Shown: positions 33,925 to 43,553 of the stretch, one piece after another
Layout of the letters: each line of letters opens with the position of its first letter
Numbering within the stretch: the first letter of the stretch is position 1
Source of the DNA: JAHHTP01 sp964587555
Lineage (GTDB): Bacteria > Bacillota > Clostridia > Oscillospirales > Ruminococcaceae
DNA length: 64,000 nucleotides
NCBI GenBank assembly: GCA_964587555.1
Contig: CAZPLR010000006.1
Coordinates: 1-64,000, forward strand
Direction of reading: 5' to 3'
Made by a program: the position numbers and the translations under genes
The notes under the pieces: model-generated
Database searches by the model: none
What the model was told of the DNA's origin: nothing
What the model saw: the letters and a program-made list of their open reading frames with translations, nothing else

Positions 33925-34155
33925 ATGGTTTTTGATAAGGTAAAGGAGATTCTTTGCGAGCAGCTTGACGTAGAGAATGACGCTGTTACGATGGATTCTA
34001 ATATCCAAGATGATCTGGGTGCGGATTCCTTAGATGTTGTCGATCTAATGATGTCCTTTGAAGAAGAATTCGGCATTGAGATCCCGGACGAAGCGGTTAC
34101 AAGCATGAAGCTCGTCAGCGATGTCGTCAACTACATCGAAGAGAAAATGGAATAA
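33925..34155 (+). CDS. acpP: Acyl carrier protein
   Basis: Carries growing acyl chains on a phosphopantetheine arm. 76 residues, acidic, with the attachment serine in DLGADSLDVVDLMM (Ser about 36). Ribosome site AAGGAGGAAG. It closes the fatty acid block and has its own promoter and terminator. Confidence 0.97.
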   Translation: MVFDKVKEILCEQLDVENDAVTMDSNIQDDLGADSLDVVDLMMSFEEEFGIEIPDEAVTSMKLVSDVVNYIEEKME

Positions 34156-34173
34156 ATTCGATGGGAAACAAAT

Positions 34174-34206
34174 ACGGCTTCGGATTTCCGAAGCCGTTGA
34201 ATTTTG
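34174..34206 (+). terminator. Terminator of acpP
   Basis: 10-bp stem ACGGCTTCGG / CCGAAGCCGT (34174-34183, 34188-34197), loop ATTT, followed by TGAATTTTG. Confidence 0.75.
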
Positions 34207-34282
34207 TCTTGTGATAGCAAGTTGCATAAAACAAGATGAAATATATAGCGAAAGTTCTACGCAATTAAAATTGGAAAAAGTC

Positions 34283-34311
34283 TTGCGTGAAAAGTGGAAA
34301 TACGATATAAT
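34283..34311 (+). promoter_or_regulatory. Sigma-A promoter of the S10-spc-alpha cluster
   Basis: TTGCGT at 34283-34288, 17-base spacer, TATAAT at 34306-34311. No other strong promoter is visible before rpsJ. Confidence 0.75.
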
Positions 34312-34317
34312 AATCAA

Positions 34318-34662
34318 TAGACTGCGCTGGCTAGTAAGAAATACAGTCAGTAGATATGCGAGGAAGCGGGAGGTTGCTGCAAGAGGGCGCTAAGCCTTTC
34401 AGCAGGTAATTTCCGCCGAGTATGTCCGATTTAAAACCGGGCGGCTATGGAAGTCACGGCAAGACCTGACAAGACAAGCCGGAAACGCTGCGCGCGTAAA
34501 GCGGGATGCAGGGTTTTCGGATGTTTTATAGGGATAAAAGTGCAACACACGGGAGCGTGTTAATAAACGCAAGGGTGTGGAAAGTGATTAGAACCCACTG
34601 ATCACTGCAAGCCGGGCGAGATGGTTGACCCCCATAATTTAAGATTTAAGGAGGCGACGACA
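34318..34662 (+). promoter_or_regulatory. Long structured leader of the S10 operon
   Basis: About 345 untranslated bases between the promoter and rpsJ with no gene. The leader is purine-rich and has several pairings, for example GAGGTTGCTG (about 34370) with CAGCAGG (about 34400), CCGGGCGG and GCCGG elements near 34440-34480, ACACGGGAGCGTGT near 34546, and GTGAT / ATCAC near 34584-34604. Ribosomal operons are often feedback-controlled through such leaders (L4 in E. coli S10); the regulator here is inferred at best. Confidence 0.6.
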
Positions 34663-34974
34663 GTGGCAGTCAAAGAAAGAATCAGAATCAGATTGAAAAG
34701 CTACGATCATGATTTAGTGGATGCGGCAGCAACCAAAATCGTCGAAGCGGCAAAGAGAACCGGAGCAAAGATTTCCGGCCCAATCCCGCTGCCGACTCAG
34801 AAAGAGATCGTGACCATTCTCCGCGCTGTTCATAAATACAAGGACAGCAGAGAGCAATTTGAGATGAGAACCCACAAGAGGCTCATCGACGTGTTAAGAC
34901 CGTCTGCAAAGACCGTTGAATCGTTGCAGAGCCTGGAACTTCCTGCTGGCGTAGATATCAAGATTGAGTTGTAA
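34663..34974 (+). CDS. rpsJ: 30S ribosomal protein S10 (uS10, NusE)
   Basis: Small-subunit head protein that also acts in transcription antitermination as NusE. 103 residues; starts [20 protein letters not shown] and carries [11 protein letters not shown] and [11 protein letters not shown]. The start is GTG 34663 behind AAGGAGG; the frame extends to 34621 without a ribosome site. First gene of the S10 cluster. Confidence 0.97.
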   Translation: MAVKERIRIRLKSYDHDLVDAAATKIVEAAKRTGAKISGPIPLPTQKEIVTILRAVHKYKDSREQFEMRTHKRLIDVLRPSAKTVESLQSLELPAGVDIKIEL

Positions 34975-34996
34975 TTGATGGTCTATGTCCGGTCAT

Positions 34997-35016
34997 GTTG
35001 ACTCCTGCGAGTCAAC
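34997..35016 (+). promoter_or_regulatory. Hairpin between rpsJ and rplC
   Basis: Perfect 8-bp stem GTTGACTC / GAGTCAAC with loop CTGC and no T-run. Probably an mRNA processing or stability element, not a terminator. Confidence 0.5.
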
Positions 35017-35046
35017 CAATAACCTTGAAATAGGAGGATAAACGCT

Positions 35047-35679
35047 ATGAAAAAAGCAATCATCGGTAAGAAAATCGGTATGACCCAGATTTTCGAAGAA
35101 ACAGGAAAAGTAGTTCCTGTGACAGTCGTGGAAGCGGGTCCGTGCGTTGTGGTTCAGAAAAAGACCATGGAAAACGACGGCTACGAGAGCATCCAGCTCG
35201 GCTTCGGCGATGTAAAGGCAAACAAAGTGATCAAGCCGCTTGCAGGTCATTTCAAGAAACACAATGTTGCCCCGAAGAAAACCTTAAAAGAGTTCAGACT
35301 GGCTGACATCAATGTTTACAACGAAGGCGACATTGTCAAGGCGGACACGTTTGCGGTAGGCGACGCGGTAGACGTCAGCGGCACCAGCAAAGGTAAAGGT
35401 TTTTCCGGCACCATCAAGCGCTACAACGGTCATCGCTTAAAAGAAACACACGGCTCTGGCCCGGTTCACAGACACGCCGGTTCCATGGGCGCTTGCTCCG
35501 ACCCGTCGAGAATCTACAAAGGCAAAAAAATGCCTGGTCAGTTGGGTAACGAGAAGGTTACTGTTCAGAATCTTGAGATTGTCAAGATCGATGTTGAAAA
35601 CAATCTTATCGCCATTAAGGGCGCGATTCCGGGCCCGAAGGGCGGCGTTGTCACAATCGTTGACAGCGTGAAAGCATAA
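35047..35679 (+). CDS. rplC: 50S ribosomal protein L3 (uL3)
   Basis: Early-assembling 23S rRNA-binding protein near the peptidyl transferase centre. 210 residues, beginning [20 protein letters not shown], with the central signature [19 protein letters not shown] and [20 protein letters not shown]. Ribosome site AGGAGG. Second in the cluster; rplD follows 17 bases later. Confidence 0.98.
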   Translation: MKKAIIGKKIGMTQIFEETGKVVPVTVVEAGPCVVVQKKTMENDGYESIQLGFGDVKANKVIKPLAGHFKKHNVAPKKTLKEFRLADINVYNEGDIVKADTFAVGDAVDVSGTSKGKGFSGTIKRYNGHRLKETHGSGPVHRHAGSMGACSDPSRIYKGKKMPGQLGNEKVTVQNLEIVKIDVENNLIAIKGAIPGPKGGVVTIVDSVKA

Positions 35680-35696
35680 GGGGAGGAGGAAACAAT

Positions 35697-36323
35697 ATGC
35701 CAAGCATTTCTGTAGTTAATATGGCTGGCGAAGCTGTTAATACCATTGAATTGGCAGACAGCGTATTCAGCATTGAGCCGAATGAGGTTGTAATGCACGC
35801 GGCGGTTGTGAATTATCTTGCCAACCAGCGTCAAGGCACACAGTCCACTCTGACCCGTACCGAAGTCAGCGGCGGCGGGCGCAAGCCGTGGCGCCAAAAA
35901 GGAACTGGTCACGCCAGACAGGGTTCTACCCGCGCACCGCAGTGGACACACGGCGGCGTTGCGTTAGGGCCGAAACCGCGCGATTACAGCTACACCTTAA
36001 ATAAGAAGGTAAAACGTCTTGCTATGAAGTCCGCGCTTTCTATGAAGGTGCAGGAGGGCAACTTCATTGTCGTAGACAAGATCGCCTTTGAGGATTATAA
36101 GACCAAGGAAGCGATCAAGATGTTAAACGCGCTGAACGTTGGCAAAAAGACCCTGATTGTAACCGAGCTTCCGGATAGCAAGGTCATCAAGAGCGCCGCA
36201 AACATTCCGGGCGTAAAGACCACGCTGTGCAACACCCTGAATGTATATGACATCATCAACCACGATACTTTTGTCGTAACGCTGGATGCTGTAAAGAAGA
36301 TTGAGGAGGTATATACGAGATGA
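35697..36323 (+). CDS. rplD: 50S ribosomal protein L4 (uL4)
   Basis: 23S rRNA-binding protein lining the exit tunnel; in some bacteria it represses its own operon. 208 residues, with the loop signature GGGRKPWRQKGTGHARQGS and RDYSYTLNKKVKRLAM. Its TGA overlaps the rplW ATG by 4 bases, so the two are translationally coupled. It is the natural candidate regulator of the long S10 leader. Confidence 0.98.
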   Translation: MPSISVVNMAGEAVNTIELADSVFSIEPNEVVMHAAVVNYLANQRQGTQSTLTRTEVSGGGRKPWRQKGTGHARQGSTRAPQWTHGGVALGPKPRDYSYTLNKKVKRLAMKSALSMKVQEGNFIVVDKIAFEDYKTKEAIKMLNALNVGKKTLIVTELPDSKVIKSAANIPGVKTTLCNTLNVYDIINHDTFVVTLDAVKKIEEVYTR

Positions 36324-36613
36324 AAACCGCTCAGGACATTATCGTAAAGCCGATCATCACAGAGCGTTCCATGAGCATGATCGAGCAGAAAAAGTACACC
36401 TTCAAGGTTGCAAAGGACTCCAACAAAATCGAGATCGCGAAAGCGGTAGAGGAACTGTTCGGCGTTAAAGTGGCTGCTGTGAATACCATGAACGTCAAAG
36501 GCCGTTATAAAAGACAGGGCAGATACGAGGGCTATCAGCCGGATTGGAAAAAAGCAATCGTGACCTTGACCGAAGGCTCCAAGACCATCGAGTTCTTCGA
36601 CGGTATGTTCTAA
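36320..36613 (+). CDS. rplW: 50S ribosomal protein L23 (uL23)
   Basis: Exit-tunnel rim protein where signal recognition particle and trigger factor dock. 97 residues, with VKPIITERSMSMIEQKKYTF at the N-terminus and the FGVKVAAVNTMNVKGRYKR motif. Overlaps rplD by 4 bases. The 102 bases to rplB include hairpins (CCCGG / CCGGG near 36645). Confidence 0.97.
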   Translation: MKTAQDIIVKPIITERSMSMIEQKKYTFKVAKDSNKIEIAKAVEELFGVKVAAVNTMNVKGRYKRQGRYEGYQPDWKKAIVTLTEGSKTIEFFDGMF

Positions 36614-36715
36614 TTACAAATCGGCAATCGGTTTTTCCGATGCCCGGAACACACCGGGTGATGTATGAAAAGGAAAAGACCTTTTCGCTAAACCAAACAA
36701 GGAGAGTGAATTACA

Positions 36716-37546
36716 ATGGCCATAAAGGCATATAAACCGACAACTGCGGGCCGCCGCACCATGACGGTCACCGATTACAGCAGCTTGTCTAAAGTAGCTC
36801 CGGAGAAATCCTTATTAGAGGTATTAAAGAAAAAGTCCGGCAGAAACAGCTACGGAAGAATCACCGTTCGCCATCGCGGCGGCGGCAATCGCGTAAAATA
36901 CCGCGTCATCGACTTTAAGAGAAATAAAGAGGGCAACGCTGCCGTGTTGACCTTAGAGTACGATCCGAACCGCTCCGCGCACATCGCGCTGGTACAGTAT
37001 GAGGACGGCGAAAAGAGATATATCATCGCTCCGGAAAACCTAAAGGTGGGCGATGTGATCTCCGCTGGCCCGAATGCTGACATCAAGCCGGGCAACGCGC
37101 TGCCGATGACCAACATTCCGGTTGGTACTTTCATTCACAATATCGAGCTTCATCCGGGTCGCGGCGCACAGCTTGTAAGAGCTGCCGGCAACATGGCTCA
37201 GTTAATGGCGAAGGAAGGCGCTTACGCTCTGGTAAGACTTCCGTCCGGCGAGCTGAGAAACGTTCCGGTTAACTGCATGGCAACTGTTGGTCAGGTAGGC
37301 AACACCGATCATGAAAACGTCAGCTACGGTAAAGCAGGCAGAAGACGCCATATGGGTTGGAGACCGACCGTCCGCGGTTCTGTTATGAACCCGTGCGACC
37401 ATCCGCATGGTGGTGGTGAAGGTAAATCTCCGGTTGGACGTCCGGGCCCTGTTACTCCTTGGGGTAAACCGGCTCTGGGCTACAAGACCCGTAAGAAACA
37501 TCATCGCTCCGATAAGTTTATCGTAAAACGCAGAAATGATAAGTGA
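36716..37546 (+). CDS. rplB: 50S ribosomal protein L2 (uL2)
   Basis: Essential 23S-binding protein for subunit joining and peptidyl transfer. 276 residues; starts [20 protein letters not shown] and ends with the universal [17 protein letters not shown] block holding the conserved His, then [16 protein letters not shown]. Ribosome site AAGGAGAG. 22 bases to rpsS. Confidence 0.98.
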   Translation: MAIKAYKPTTAGRRTMTVTDYSSLSKVAPEKSLLEVLKKKSGRNSYGRITVRHRGGGNRVKYRVIDFKRNKEGNAAVLTLEYDPNRSAHIALVQYEDGEKRYIIAPENLKVGDVISAGPNADIKPGNALPMTNIPVGTFIHNIELHPGRGAQLVRAAGNMAQLMAKEGAYALVRLPSGELRNVPVNCMATVGQVGNTDHENVSYGKAGRRRHMGWRPTVRGSVMNPCDHPHGGGEGKSPVGRPGPVTPWGKPALGYKTRKKHHRSDKFIVKRRNDK

Positions 37547-37568
37547 GTGAAGGGAGGCAGATGAATCA

Positions 37569-37850
37569 ATGAGTAGAAGCCTGAAGAAAGGGCCTTTCGT
37601 AGAAGAGTCCCTGATGAAAAAAGTGGTGGCTATGAACGAAGCAGGCGAGAAGAAGGTCGTTAAGACTTGGAGCCGCGCCTCCACCATCTTCCCGGAGTTT
37701 GTAGGACACACATTTGCAGTATATGACGGACGCAAGCATATTCCAGTATATGTGACTGAGGATATGGTTGGGCACAAGCTTGGCGAGTTTGCGCCGACTA
37801 GAACCTACAGAGGACATGCAGGCTCCAAGTCGTCCAACAACGGCAAATAA
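37569..37850 (+). CDS. rpsS: 30S ribosomal protein S19 (uS19)
   Basis: Head protein of the small subunit, forms a complex with S13. 93 residues; [18 protein letters not shown] at the start and [18 protein letters not shown] near the end are diagnostic. Ribosome site GGGAGGCAG. 24 bases to rplV. Confidence 0.98.
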   Translation: MSRSLKKGPFVEESLMKKVVAMNEAGEKKVVKTWSRASTIFPEFVGHTFAVYDGRKHIPVYVTEDMVGHKLGEFAPTRTYRGHAGSKSSNNGK

Positions 37851-37874
37851 AGGCTGGAAGGAGGATCACATAAC

Positions 37875-38210
37875 ATGGAAGCAAAAGCTTATTTGAGATA
37901 TGCCAGAATCGCTCCGAGAAAAGTTCAGATCGTGCTGGACTTGATTAGAAACCAGCCGGTAGATAAAGCGATCGCAATCCTGAAACACACACCGAAGGCT
38001 GCAAGCGAGCTGCTTTTAAAACTTCTGAATTCAGCAATCGCAAACGCAGAGAACAATAATGGCATGAGCAGAGACGCTCTGTATGTATCCGAGTGCTTTG
38101 TATGCCCGGGTCCGACCTTAAAGAGAATCAGGCCGAGAGCGAAAGGCAGCGCTGTGAGAATCTTAAAGAGAACCTCGCACGTTACAATTGCTGTGAAAGA
38201 GAAAGAATAA
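37875..38210 (+). CDS. rplV: 50S ribosomal protein L22 (uL22)
   Basis: Tunnel-wall protein with an extended beta-hairpin that senses nascent chains and macrolides. 111 residues; contains [20 protein letters not shown] and the hairpin signature [21 protein letters not shown]. Ribosome site AAGGAGGA. 20 bases to rpsC. Confidence 0.98.
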   Translation: MEAKAYLRYARIAPRKVQIVLDLIRNQPVDKAIAILKHTPKAASELLLKLLNSAIANAENNNGMSRDALYVSECFVCPGPTLKRIRPRAKGSAVRILKRTSHVTIAVKEKE

Positions 38211-38230
38211 GCTGAAAGAGGAGGTAAACT

Positions 38231-38947
38231 ATGGGACAGAAAGTTAACCCACATGGCTTAAGAGTGGGCGTCATTAAAGATTGGGATTCCCGCTGGTTTG
38301 CAGAAAAGAGAACTTTCGGCGATACCTTAGTTGAAGATTACAAAGTCCGCAGTTTTATCAAGAAAACCTTATATGCAGCCGGCGTTCCGCGCATCGAGAT
38401 CGAGCGCGGGGAGAGCAAAGTGAGAATCAACATCCACTGTGCAAAGCCGGGTATTGTAATCGGCAAAGGCGGCGCTGAAATCAACGTGCTTCGCGGTAAG
38501 ATCGAAGCAATGGTAAAAAAACCGGTTATCCTCAACATCGTCGAGGTAAAGCAGCCGGATATGGACGCACAGCTTGTGGCTGAGAATATCGCCGCGCAGC
38601 TAGAGCGCCGCATTTCGTTCCGGCGTGCAGTAAAGCAGGCGATCGGCCGCACAATGAAGCTTGGCGCAAAGGGGATCAAAACCACCGTTTCCGGTCGTAT
38701 CGGCGGCGCAGAGATTGCGCGTACCGAGTCTTATCATGAAGGCACCATTCCGCTGCAGACCATCCGCGCGGATATCGATTATGGTTTTGCCGAAGCGAAC
38801 ACCACCTACGGCAAGATTGGCGTAAAAACTTGGATTTACAAGGGTGAAGTTTTAAAGGGCAAGGTTGCTGTTGAGCAGCCGGCGCCGGAAAGACGCGCAC
38901 CGCGCAGAGGCCCGAGGAAACCGAGAGAAGAAGGAGGAAATAACTGA
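38231..38947 (+). CDS. rpsC: 30S ribosomal protein S3 (uS3)
   Basis: Small-subunit mRNA-entry protein with helicase-assisting role. 238 residues: N-terminal [19 protein letters not shown], a KH-type domain with [17 protein letters not shown] near residue 75-95, and a C-terminal domain with [12 protein letters not shown]; a basic tail ([17 protein letters not shown]) ends it. Its TGA overlaps the rplP ATG by one base. Confidence 0.98.
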   Translation: MGQKVNPHGLRVGVIKDWDSRWFAEKRTFGDTLVEDYKVRSFIKKTLYAAGVPRIEIERGESKVRINIHCAKPGIVIGKGGAEINVLRGKIEAMVKKPVILNIVEVKQPDMDAQLVAENIAAQLERRISFRRAVKQAIGRTMKLGAKGIKTTVSGRIGGAEIARTESYHEGTIPLQTIRADIDYGFAEANTTYGKIGVKTWIYKGEVLKGKVAVEQPAPERRAPRRGPRKPREEGGNN

Positions 38948-39372
38948 TGTTACTGCCAAAGCGTGTGAAATACCGCCGCGTGCATAGAGGTCGTTTGACC
39001 GGTAAAGCAATGCGCGGCAACACTGTCACCTATGGCGACTTCGGCCTTCAGGCGTTAGAGCCGGCATGGGTTACCTCCAACCAGATCGAGGCGGCTAGAA
39101 TCGCTATGACCCGTTATATCAAGCGTGGCGGTCAGGTTTGGATTAAAATCTTCCCAGATAAGCCGATTACCGAGAAGCCGGCCGAAACCCGAATGGGTTC
39201 TGGTAAAGGTTCTCCGGAATACTGGGTCGCGGTTGTAAAGCCGGGCAGAGTAATGTTCGAAATCGGGGGCGTTGACCCTGCGCTTGCAAAAGAGGCGCTG
39301 CGTCTGGCTTCCTACAAGCTGCCGATCAAGTGCAAGATCGTCGAGAAAGTCAAGACAGGTGGTGAGCAATAA
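38947..39372 (+). CDS. rplP: 50S ribosomal protein L16 (uL16)
   Basis: Central protuberance protein that helps position A-site tRNA. 141 residues; [20 protein letters not shown] and [20 protein letters not shown] are family blocks. Start and stop each overlap the neighbouring gene by one base (TGATG and TAATG), indicating translational coupling with rpsC and rpmC. Confidence 0.98.
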   Translation: MLLPKRVKYRRVHRGRLTGKAMRGNTVTYGDFGLQALEPAWVTSNQIEAARIAMTRYIKRGGQVWIKIFPDKPITEKPAETRMGSGKGSPEYWVAVVKPGRVMFEIGGVDPALAKEALRLASYKLPIKCKIVEKVKTGGEQ

Positions 39373-39575
39373 TGAAAGCTGTAGAAATTCGTGATATGTC
39401 GCTGATGGAGCTTAACGAGAAATTAGGCGACTTAAAGAGCGAGCTTTTTAATCTGCGCTTCCAGCTCGCTGTTAATCAGTTGGATAACCCAATGCGTATT
39501 AAAGCAGTGAAGAAAGACATTGCTCGCATCAAAACGATTATTCAGGAAAAAGAGTCCGCAGTGAGCGCGCAGTGA
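39372..39575 (+). CDS. rpmC: 50S ribosomal protein L29 (uL29)
   Basis: Small two-helix protein near the tunnel exit. 67 residues, with [20 protein letters not shown] and the C-terminal [16 protein letters not shown]. Overlaps rplP by one base; rpsQ starts 26 bases later. Confidence 0.97.
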   Translation: MKAVEIRDMSLMELNEKLGDLKSELFNLRFQLAVNQLDNPMRIKAVKKDIARIKTIIQEKESAVSAQ

Positions 39576-39601
39576 GCATAAGCGGAAGGAGGATTTAAGC
39601 G

Positions 39602-39859
39602 ATGGCCGAGAGAAACCTGAGAAAAACTAGGGTCGGCATGGTTGTCAGCGACAAGATGGATAAGACCGTTGTCGTGAGCATTGCTGATAATGTAAGACAT
39701 CCACTTTATAAGAAAATCGTAAAACGCACCATAAAGCTGAAAGCGCACGACGAGAACAACAGTTGTAGCATTGGCGACCGTGTGTTGGTTATGGAGACTC
39801 GTCCGCTTTCGAAAGATAAGAGATGGAGAGTCGTTGAAATCATCGAAAAGGCAAAATAA
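39602..39859 (+). CDS. rpsQ: 30S ribosomal protein S17 (uS17)
   Basis: OB-fold 16S rRNA-binding protein. 85 residues, with [19 protein letters not shown] at the start and [19 protein letters not shown] at the end. Ribosome site GGAAGGAGGA. Confidence 0.98.
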   Translation: MAERNLRKTRVGMVVSDKMDKTVVVSIADNVRHPLYKKIVKRTIKLKAHDENNSCSIGDRVLVMETRPLSKDKRWRVVEIIEKAK

Positions 39860-39892
39860 TATAGATTTCAAAGCCGAAAGGAGGAACGCTCT

Positions 39893-40261
39893 GTGGTACA
39901 GATGCAAACTTACCTGAAGGTAGCTGACAACACCGGTGCAAAAGAACTGATGTGCATTCGCGTGTTGGGCGGTTCCAGAAGAAGGTACGCAAATATTGGC
40001 GACGTTATTGTAGCGTCGGTTAAGAAAGCAGCACCAGGCGGCATGGTAAAGAAGGGCGATGTAGTGAAGGCGGTAATCGTTCGTTCTGCGAAGGGCCTTC
40101 GCCGCGACGACGGTTCCTATATCCGCTTCGACGAAAATGCTGCGGTAATTATTAAAGAAGATAAAACCCCGAGAGGAACTCGTATCTTTGGGCCGGTAGC
40201 GAGAGAGCTTCGTGATAACGATTTCACCAAGATTCTTTCTTTAGCTCCGGAAGTACTGTAA
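39893..40261 (+). CDS. rplN: 50S ribosomal protein L14 (uL14)
   Basis: Interface protein of the large subunit, binding partner of ribosome silencing factors. 122 residues: [20 protein letters not shown], then [14 protein letters not shown] and [13 protein letters not shown]. The start is GTG 39893 behind AAGGAGGAAC; typical length supports it. Confidence 0.98.
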   Translation: MVQMQTYLKVADNTGAKELMCIRVLGGSRRRYANIGDVIVASVKKAAPGGMVKKGDVVKAVIVRSAKGLRRDDGSYIRFDENAAVIIKEDKTPRGTRIFGPVARELRDNDFTKILSLAPEVL

Positions 40262-40277
40262 TCGGAGGGAATCATTC

Positions 40278-40601
40278 ATGAGCAAAACACTGCACGTCAA
40301 AACCGGCGATAAGGTCATGATCATCTCCGGTAAAGACAAAGGAAAATCTGGTAAGATCCTTGAAGTAAGCCCGAAGGAAGGCAAAGTCATTGTCGAAGGC
40401 TGCAATAAGGTTACCAAACACGTTAAGCCGAGAAAAATGGGCGAAACCGGCGGCATTGTAAAAGCGGAGGGCGCGTTATACGCCTGCAAAGTAATGCCAA
40501 TTTGCCCGAAGTGCGGCAAGCCGACTCGTGTCGGACATATTATCAAAGACGGCAAGAAACTGCGCGTCTGCAAGCACGCCGACTGCGGCGCGACATTTTA
40601 A
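40278..40601 (+). CDS. rplX: 50S ribosomal protein L24 (uL24)
   Basis: Assembly-initiator protein with a KOW motif (KVMIISGKDKGKSGKILEV). 107 residues. The C-terminus has CPKCGKPTRV and RVCKHADCGATF, a four-cysteine knuckle seen in many Clostridia and likely zinc-binding. Ribosome site GGAGGGAA; 18 bases to rplE. Confidence 0.97.
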   Translation: MSKTLHVKTGDKVMIISGKDKGKSGKILEVSPKEGKVIVEGCNKVTKHVKPRKMGETGGIVKAEGALYACKVMPICPKCGKPTRVGHIIKDGKKLRVCKHADCGATF

Positions 40602-40619
40602 TCGGAAGGAGGAAATCGT

Positions 40620-41159
40620 ATGGCAAGAATGAAAGATTATTACACCAAAGAAGTTGCTCCAGCTTTGATGAAAAAGTTTGAGTACAAGAGTGTCATGCAG
40701 ATTCCGAAGCTGGATAAAATCGTTGTGAACGTAGCTTGCGGCGAAGCTTCCACCAACGCAAAGATGATGGAAGCGATTTGTAACGATTTAGCGGCAATCA
40801 CCGGGCAGAAGCCGGTTGTCTGCCATGCCAAAAAGGCAATTTCCAACTTCAAGCTGCGCGAAGGCATGCCGATTGGCGCGAAAGTAACCTTACGCGGCGA
40901 AACGATGTATGAATTTTTAGACAGACTCTTCAATGTGGCGCTGCCGCGTGTAAGAGATTTCAGGGGCATCAGCGCAAACGGCTTTGACGGTCGCGGCAAC
41001 TATTCGATGGGCTTAAAGGAACAGCTTATTTTCCCGGAAATCGAATATGACAAGATCGATAAGGTGCGCGGTATGGATATCGTATTTGTAACCACAGCTA
41101 CTACCGACGAAGAGGGCCGCGAGCTGTTAAAGCTCATGGGCGCTCCGTTTGAGAAATAA
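40620..41159 (+). CDS. rplE: 50S ribosomal protein L5 (uL5)
   Basis: 5S rRNA-binding protein at the B1b intersubunit bridge. 179 residues, with [38 protein letters not shown] and [15 protein letters not shown]. Ribosome site AAGGAGGA. 17 bases to rpsN. Confidence 0.98.
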   Translation: MARMKDYYTKEVAPALMKKFEYKSVMQIPKLDKIVVNVACGEASTNAKMMEAICNDLAAITGQKPVVCHAKKAISNFKLREGMPIGAKVTLRGETMYEFLDRLFNVALPRVRDFRGISANGFDGRGNYSMGLKEQLIFPEIEYDKIDKVRGMDIVFVTTATTDEEGRELLKLMGAPFEK

Positions 41160-41176
41160 GGGGAGGAAAACGTAAG

Positions 41177-41362
41177 ATGGCTAAAACTTCTTTGAAGAAC
41201 AAACAGCAGAGTACGCCGAAATTTTCCACCCGTGCATATAACAGATGCAAAATCTGCGGAAGGCCACATGCGTATCTTAGAAAATACGGTGTTTGCCGTA
41301 TCTGCTTCAGAGAGCTGGCGTACAAAGGTCAGATCCCGGGCGTAAGAAAAGCAAGCTGGTAA
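41177..41362 (+). CDS. rpsN: 30S ribosomal protein S14, zinc form (uS14)
   Basis: 61-residue type Z S14, with the zinc ribbon CKIC near residue 24 and CRIC near 40 and the [11 protein letters not shown] core. The longer zinc-free paralogue is not in the window. Ribosome site GGGGAGGA. 25 bases to rpsH. Confidence 0.98.
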   Translation: MAKTSLKNKQQSTPKFSTRAYNRCKICGRPHAYLRKYGVCRICFRELAYKGQIPGVRKASW

Positions 41363-41387
41363 GCACAGGAAAAGGGAGGTTTGATTC

Positions 41388-41786
41388 ATGCAAATCACGG
41401 ATGCAATTGCGGATTTGCTGACTCGTATCAGAAACGCGAGTTCCGCAAAGCACGAATATGTTGATGTTCCTGCGTCCAACATGAAGAGGGCGATCGTACA
41501 GATCCTTGTCGACGAGGGTTATGTGCAGAGCTTCACCGAGAAAGAGGACGGCAAGCAGGGCGTTATCCGCATCGCTTTAAAATACACGGAAGACAAGAAA
41601 AGCGTTATCACCGGGTTAAGAAGAGTTTCGAAACCGGGCTTACGCATTTACGCAAAATGTGAGGATTTGCCGAAAGTCATGAAGGGCTTAGGTATTGCGA
41701 TCGTTTCCACTCCGAAGGGCGTTATGACCGACAGGCAGGCCCGCAAAGAGAACGTTGGCGGCGAGATCCTTGCGTTTGTATGGTAA
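41388..41786 (+). CDS. rpsH: 30S ribosomal protein S8 (uS8)
   Basis: Primary 16S-binding protein of the central domain; in E. coli it represses the spc operon. 132 residues, starting [20 protein letters not shown] and ending GGEILAFVW, with [20 protein letters not shown]. Ribosome site GGGAGG. Confidence 0.98.
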   Translation: MQITDAIADLLTRIRNASSAKHEYVDVPASNMKRAIVQILVDEGYVQSFTEKEDGKQGVIRIALKYTEDKKSVITGLRRVSKPGLRIYAKCEDLPKVMKGLGIAIVSTPKGVMTDRQARKENVGGEILAFVW

Positions 41787-41798
41787 GGAGGTACTCGA

Positions 41799-42344
41799 AT
41801 GTCCAGAATAGGTAATAAACCGATTACAATCCCTGCCGGCGTAAAGGTGGAGATCGACGGATGCAGCGTAACCGTAAGCGGGCCGAAGGGCACCTTATCG
41901 TTAGAGATCAATAAAAAGATCGCCGCACAGGTTGAAGGGAATGTTTTAACTGTCACCCGTCCAGACGACGAGAAAGAAACCAAGGCGCTACACGGATTGA
42001 CCCGTTCGCTGCTGCACAACATGGTTGTCGGCGTGGAAACCGGATTCAAAAAGCAGCTTGAGATCAACGGCGTCGGTTATCGTGCTGCAAAGCAGGGCAA
42101 CGAGCTGGTTTTGAACTTAGGCTACTCTCATCAGGTCAGGGTTGCGGAGACTGAGAACATCAAGATCGAAGTACCGTCTCCGAACTCCATCATCATCAGC
42201 GGTCCGGACAAACAGAAGGTTGGTCAGTTTGCTGCTGAAGTAAGAGAAAAACGTCCGCCGGAGCCATATAAGGGCAAAGGTATTAAATACGTTGATGAAG
42301 TGATTCAGCGTAAAGAGGGTAAAGCAGGTAAAGGCAAGAAATAA
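41799..42344 (+). CDS. rplF: 50S ribosomal protein L6 (uL6)
   Basis: Protein near the factor-binding site, two repeated domains. 181 residues: [20 protein letters not shown], then the C-terminal signature [22 protein letters not shown]. Ribosome site AAGGAGG 5 bases past the rpsH stop. Confidence 0.98.
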   Translation: MSRIGNKPITIPAGVKVEIDGCSVTVSGPKGTLSLEINKKIAAQVEGNVLTVTRPDDEKETKALHGLTRSLLHNMVVGVETGFKKQLEINGVGYRAAKQGNELVLNLGYSHQVRVAETENIKIEVPSPNSIIISGPDKQKVGQFAAEVREKRPPEPYKGKGIKYVDEVIQRKEGKAGKGKK

Positions 42345-42432
42345 AAGCTTGACCCTTATACTTGCTCCCCCATTGAAACGAGCGGCATAAGACCGCGTGA
42401 AGTTAAAATGTTGTAAAGAGGAGTGACACACT

Positions 42433-42792
42433 ATGGTGAGCAAACCAGATAGCAAGAAAGCTAGACTGAAAAGACACGCTAGAGTGAGAAACAAAATCTC
42501 TGGCACACCGGAGCGTCCACGCCTGAATGTATTCCGTTCCAGCAAGCACATTTATGCACAGCTGATCGACGACGTCAACGGAGTCACCCTTGCAAGCGCT
42601 TCGACGATGGAGAAGGATTTCACTGAATACGGCGGCAACAAAGAAGCTGCCAAGAAGATCGGTGAAACCATCGGCAAAAGAGCGCTTGAGAAAGGAATTC
42701 AGGAGGTTGTTTTCGACCGCGGTGGTTTTGTATACCAGGGCAGAATCAAAGAATTAGCAGATGGCGCACGCGCCAGCGGCTTAAAGTTCTGA
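42433..42792 (+). CDS. rplR: 50S ribosomal protein L18 (uL18)
   Basis: 5S rRNA-binding protein. 119 residues with [36 protein letters not shown] and [20 protein letters not shown]. The ATG follows AGAGGAG after an 88-base spacer from rplF that holds nothing notable. Confidence 0.98.
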   Translation: MVSKPDSKKARLKRHARVRNKISGTPERPRLNVFRSSKHIYAQLIDDVNGVTLASASTMEKDFTEYGGNKEAAKKIGETIGKRALEKGIQEVVFDRGGFVYQGRIKELADGARASGLKF

Positions 42793-42807
42793 TAAGGAGG
42801 TATTGAT

Positions 42808-43320
42808 TTGGCCAGGATAGACGTTTCATCTATGGAATTCCAGGATAATTTCCAGGAAAAAGTAGTTGCAATTAACCGCGTTTCCAAGACGGTAAAAGGC
42901 GGTCGTATCTTCAAATTTGCGGCTTTGGTAGTCGTTGGCGACGGCAACGGGACCATTGGCTTTGGTATCGGCAAGTCCGGCGAGGTTCCGGACGCGATCC
43001 GCAAAGGCATCGAGGATGCCAAGAAAAACCTGATTAAGATTGCATTAAAGGGCACCACGATCCCGCACGAGGTGATCGGCGCGTTCGGCGCAGGCCGCGT
43101 GCTGTTAAAGCCGGCTCCGCAAGGTACCGGTATCATCGCCGGCGGTCCGGTTCGTGCCGTACTGGAAGTAGCGGGCATTAAGGATATCAGAACCAAAGCG
43201 CTGCGTTCCAACAATCCGTGCAACGTAGTGAGAGCGACGGTAGCGGGTTTAGCTAGCCTGCGTTCCGCGCAGCAGGTTGCCGCAATCAGAGGCAAAACGG
43301 TAAAAGAGATCTTAGGTTAA
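42808..43320 (+). CDS. rpsE: 30S ribosomal protein S5 (uS5)
   Basis: Fidelity protein at the mRNA entry. 170 residues, with [20 protein letters not shown], the ribosomal S5 domain and [19 protein letters not shown]. The start is TTG 42808 behind AAGGAGG. 14 bases to rpmD. Confidence 0.97.
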   Translation: MARIDVSSMEFQDNFQEKVVAINRVSKTVKGGRIFKFAALVVVGDGNGTIGFGIGKSGEVPDAIRKGIEDAKKNLIKIALKGTTIPHEVIGAFGAGRVLLKPAPQGTGIIAGGPVRAVLEVAGIKDIRTKALRSNNPCNVVRATVAGLASLRSAQQVAAIRGKTVKEILG

Positions 43321-43334
43321 GGAGGCAGGCTGAA

Positions 43335-43511
43335 ATGGAAACCATCACCATCAAATTGGTAAAAGGTCTTGCCGGAAAACGGAAAGATCAGATTGCAGTC
43401 GTGAAGTCTTTGGGCTTAAATAAAACCGGTTCTGTATCGGTTCAGCCTGACAACGAAGCAACCAGAGGCAAAATCAACAAAGTATCCCACTTGGTTGAGA
43501 TTGTAAAGTAA
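43335..43511 (+). CDS. rpmD: 50S ribosomal protein L30 (uL30)
   Basis: 58-residue protein: METITIKLVKGLAGKRKDQI, then VVKSLGLNKTGSVSVQPD and a C-terminus SHLVEIVK. Size, sequence and place between rpsE and rplO are all as expected. ATG 43335 behind AAGGAGGCAGG. Confidence 0.97.
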   Translation: METITIKLVKGLAGKRKDQIAVVKSLGLNKTGSVSVQPDNEATRGKINKVSHLVEIVK

Positions 43512-43553
43512 GCAATCCATTTTTTAGGCTAACAAGATCAAGGAGGTGTCAGC

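Noticed and set aside
34237..34253. 17-base string TGAAATATATAGCGAAA repeated at 55879-55895
   Set aside because: Two AT-rich intergenic copies without shared flanks; a match of this length is plausible by chance in a window of this size.
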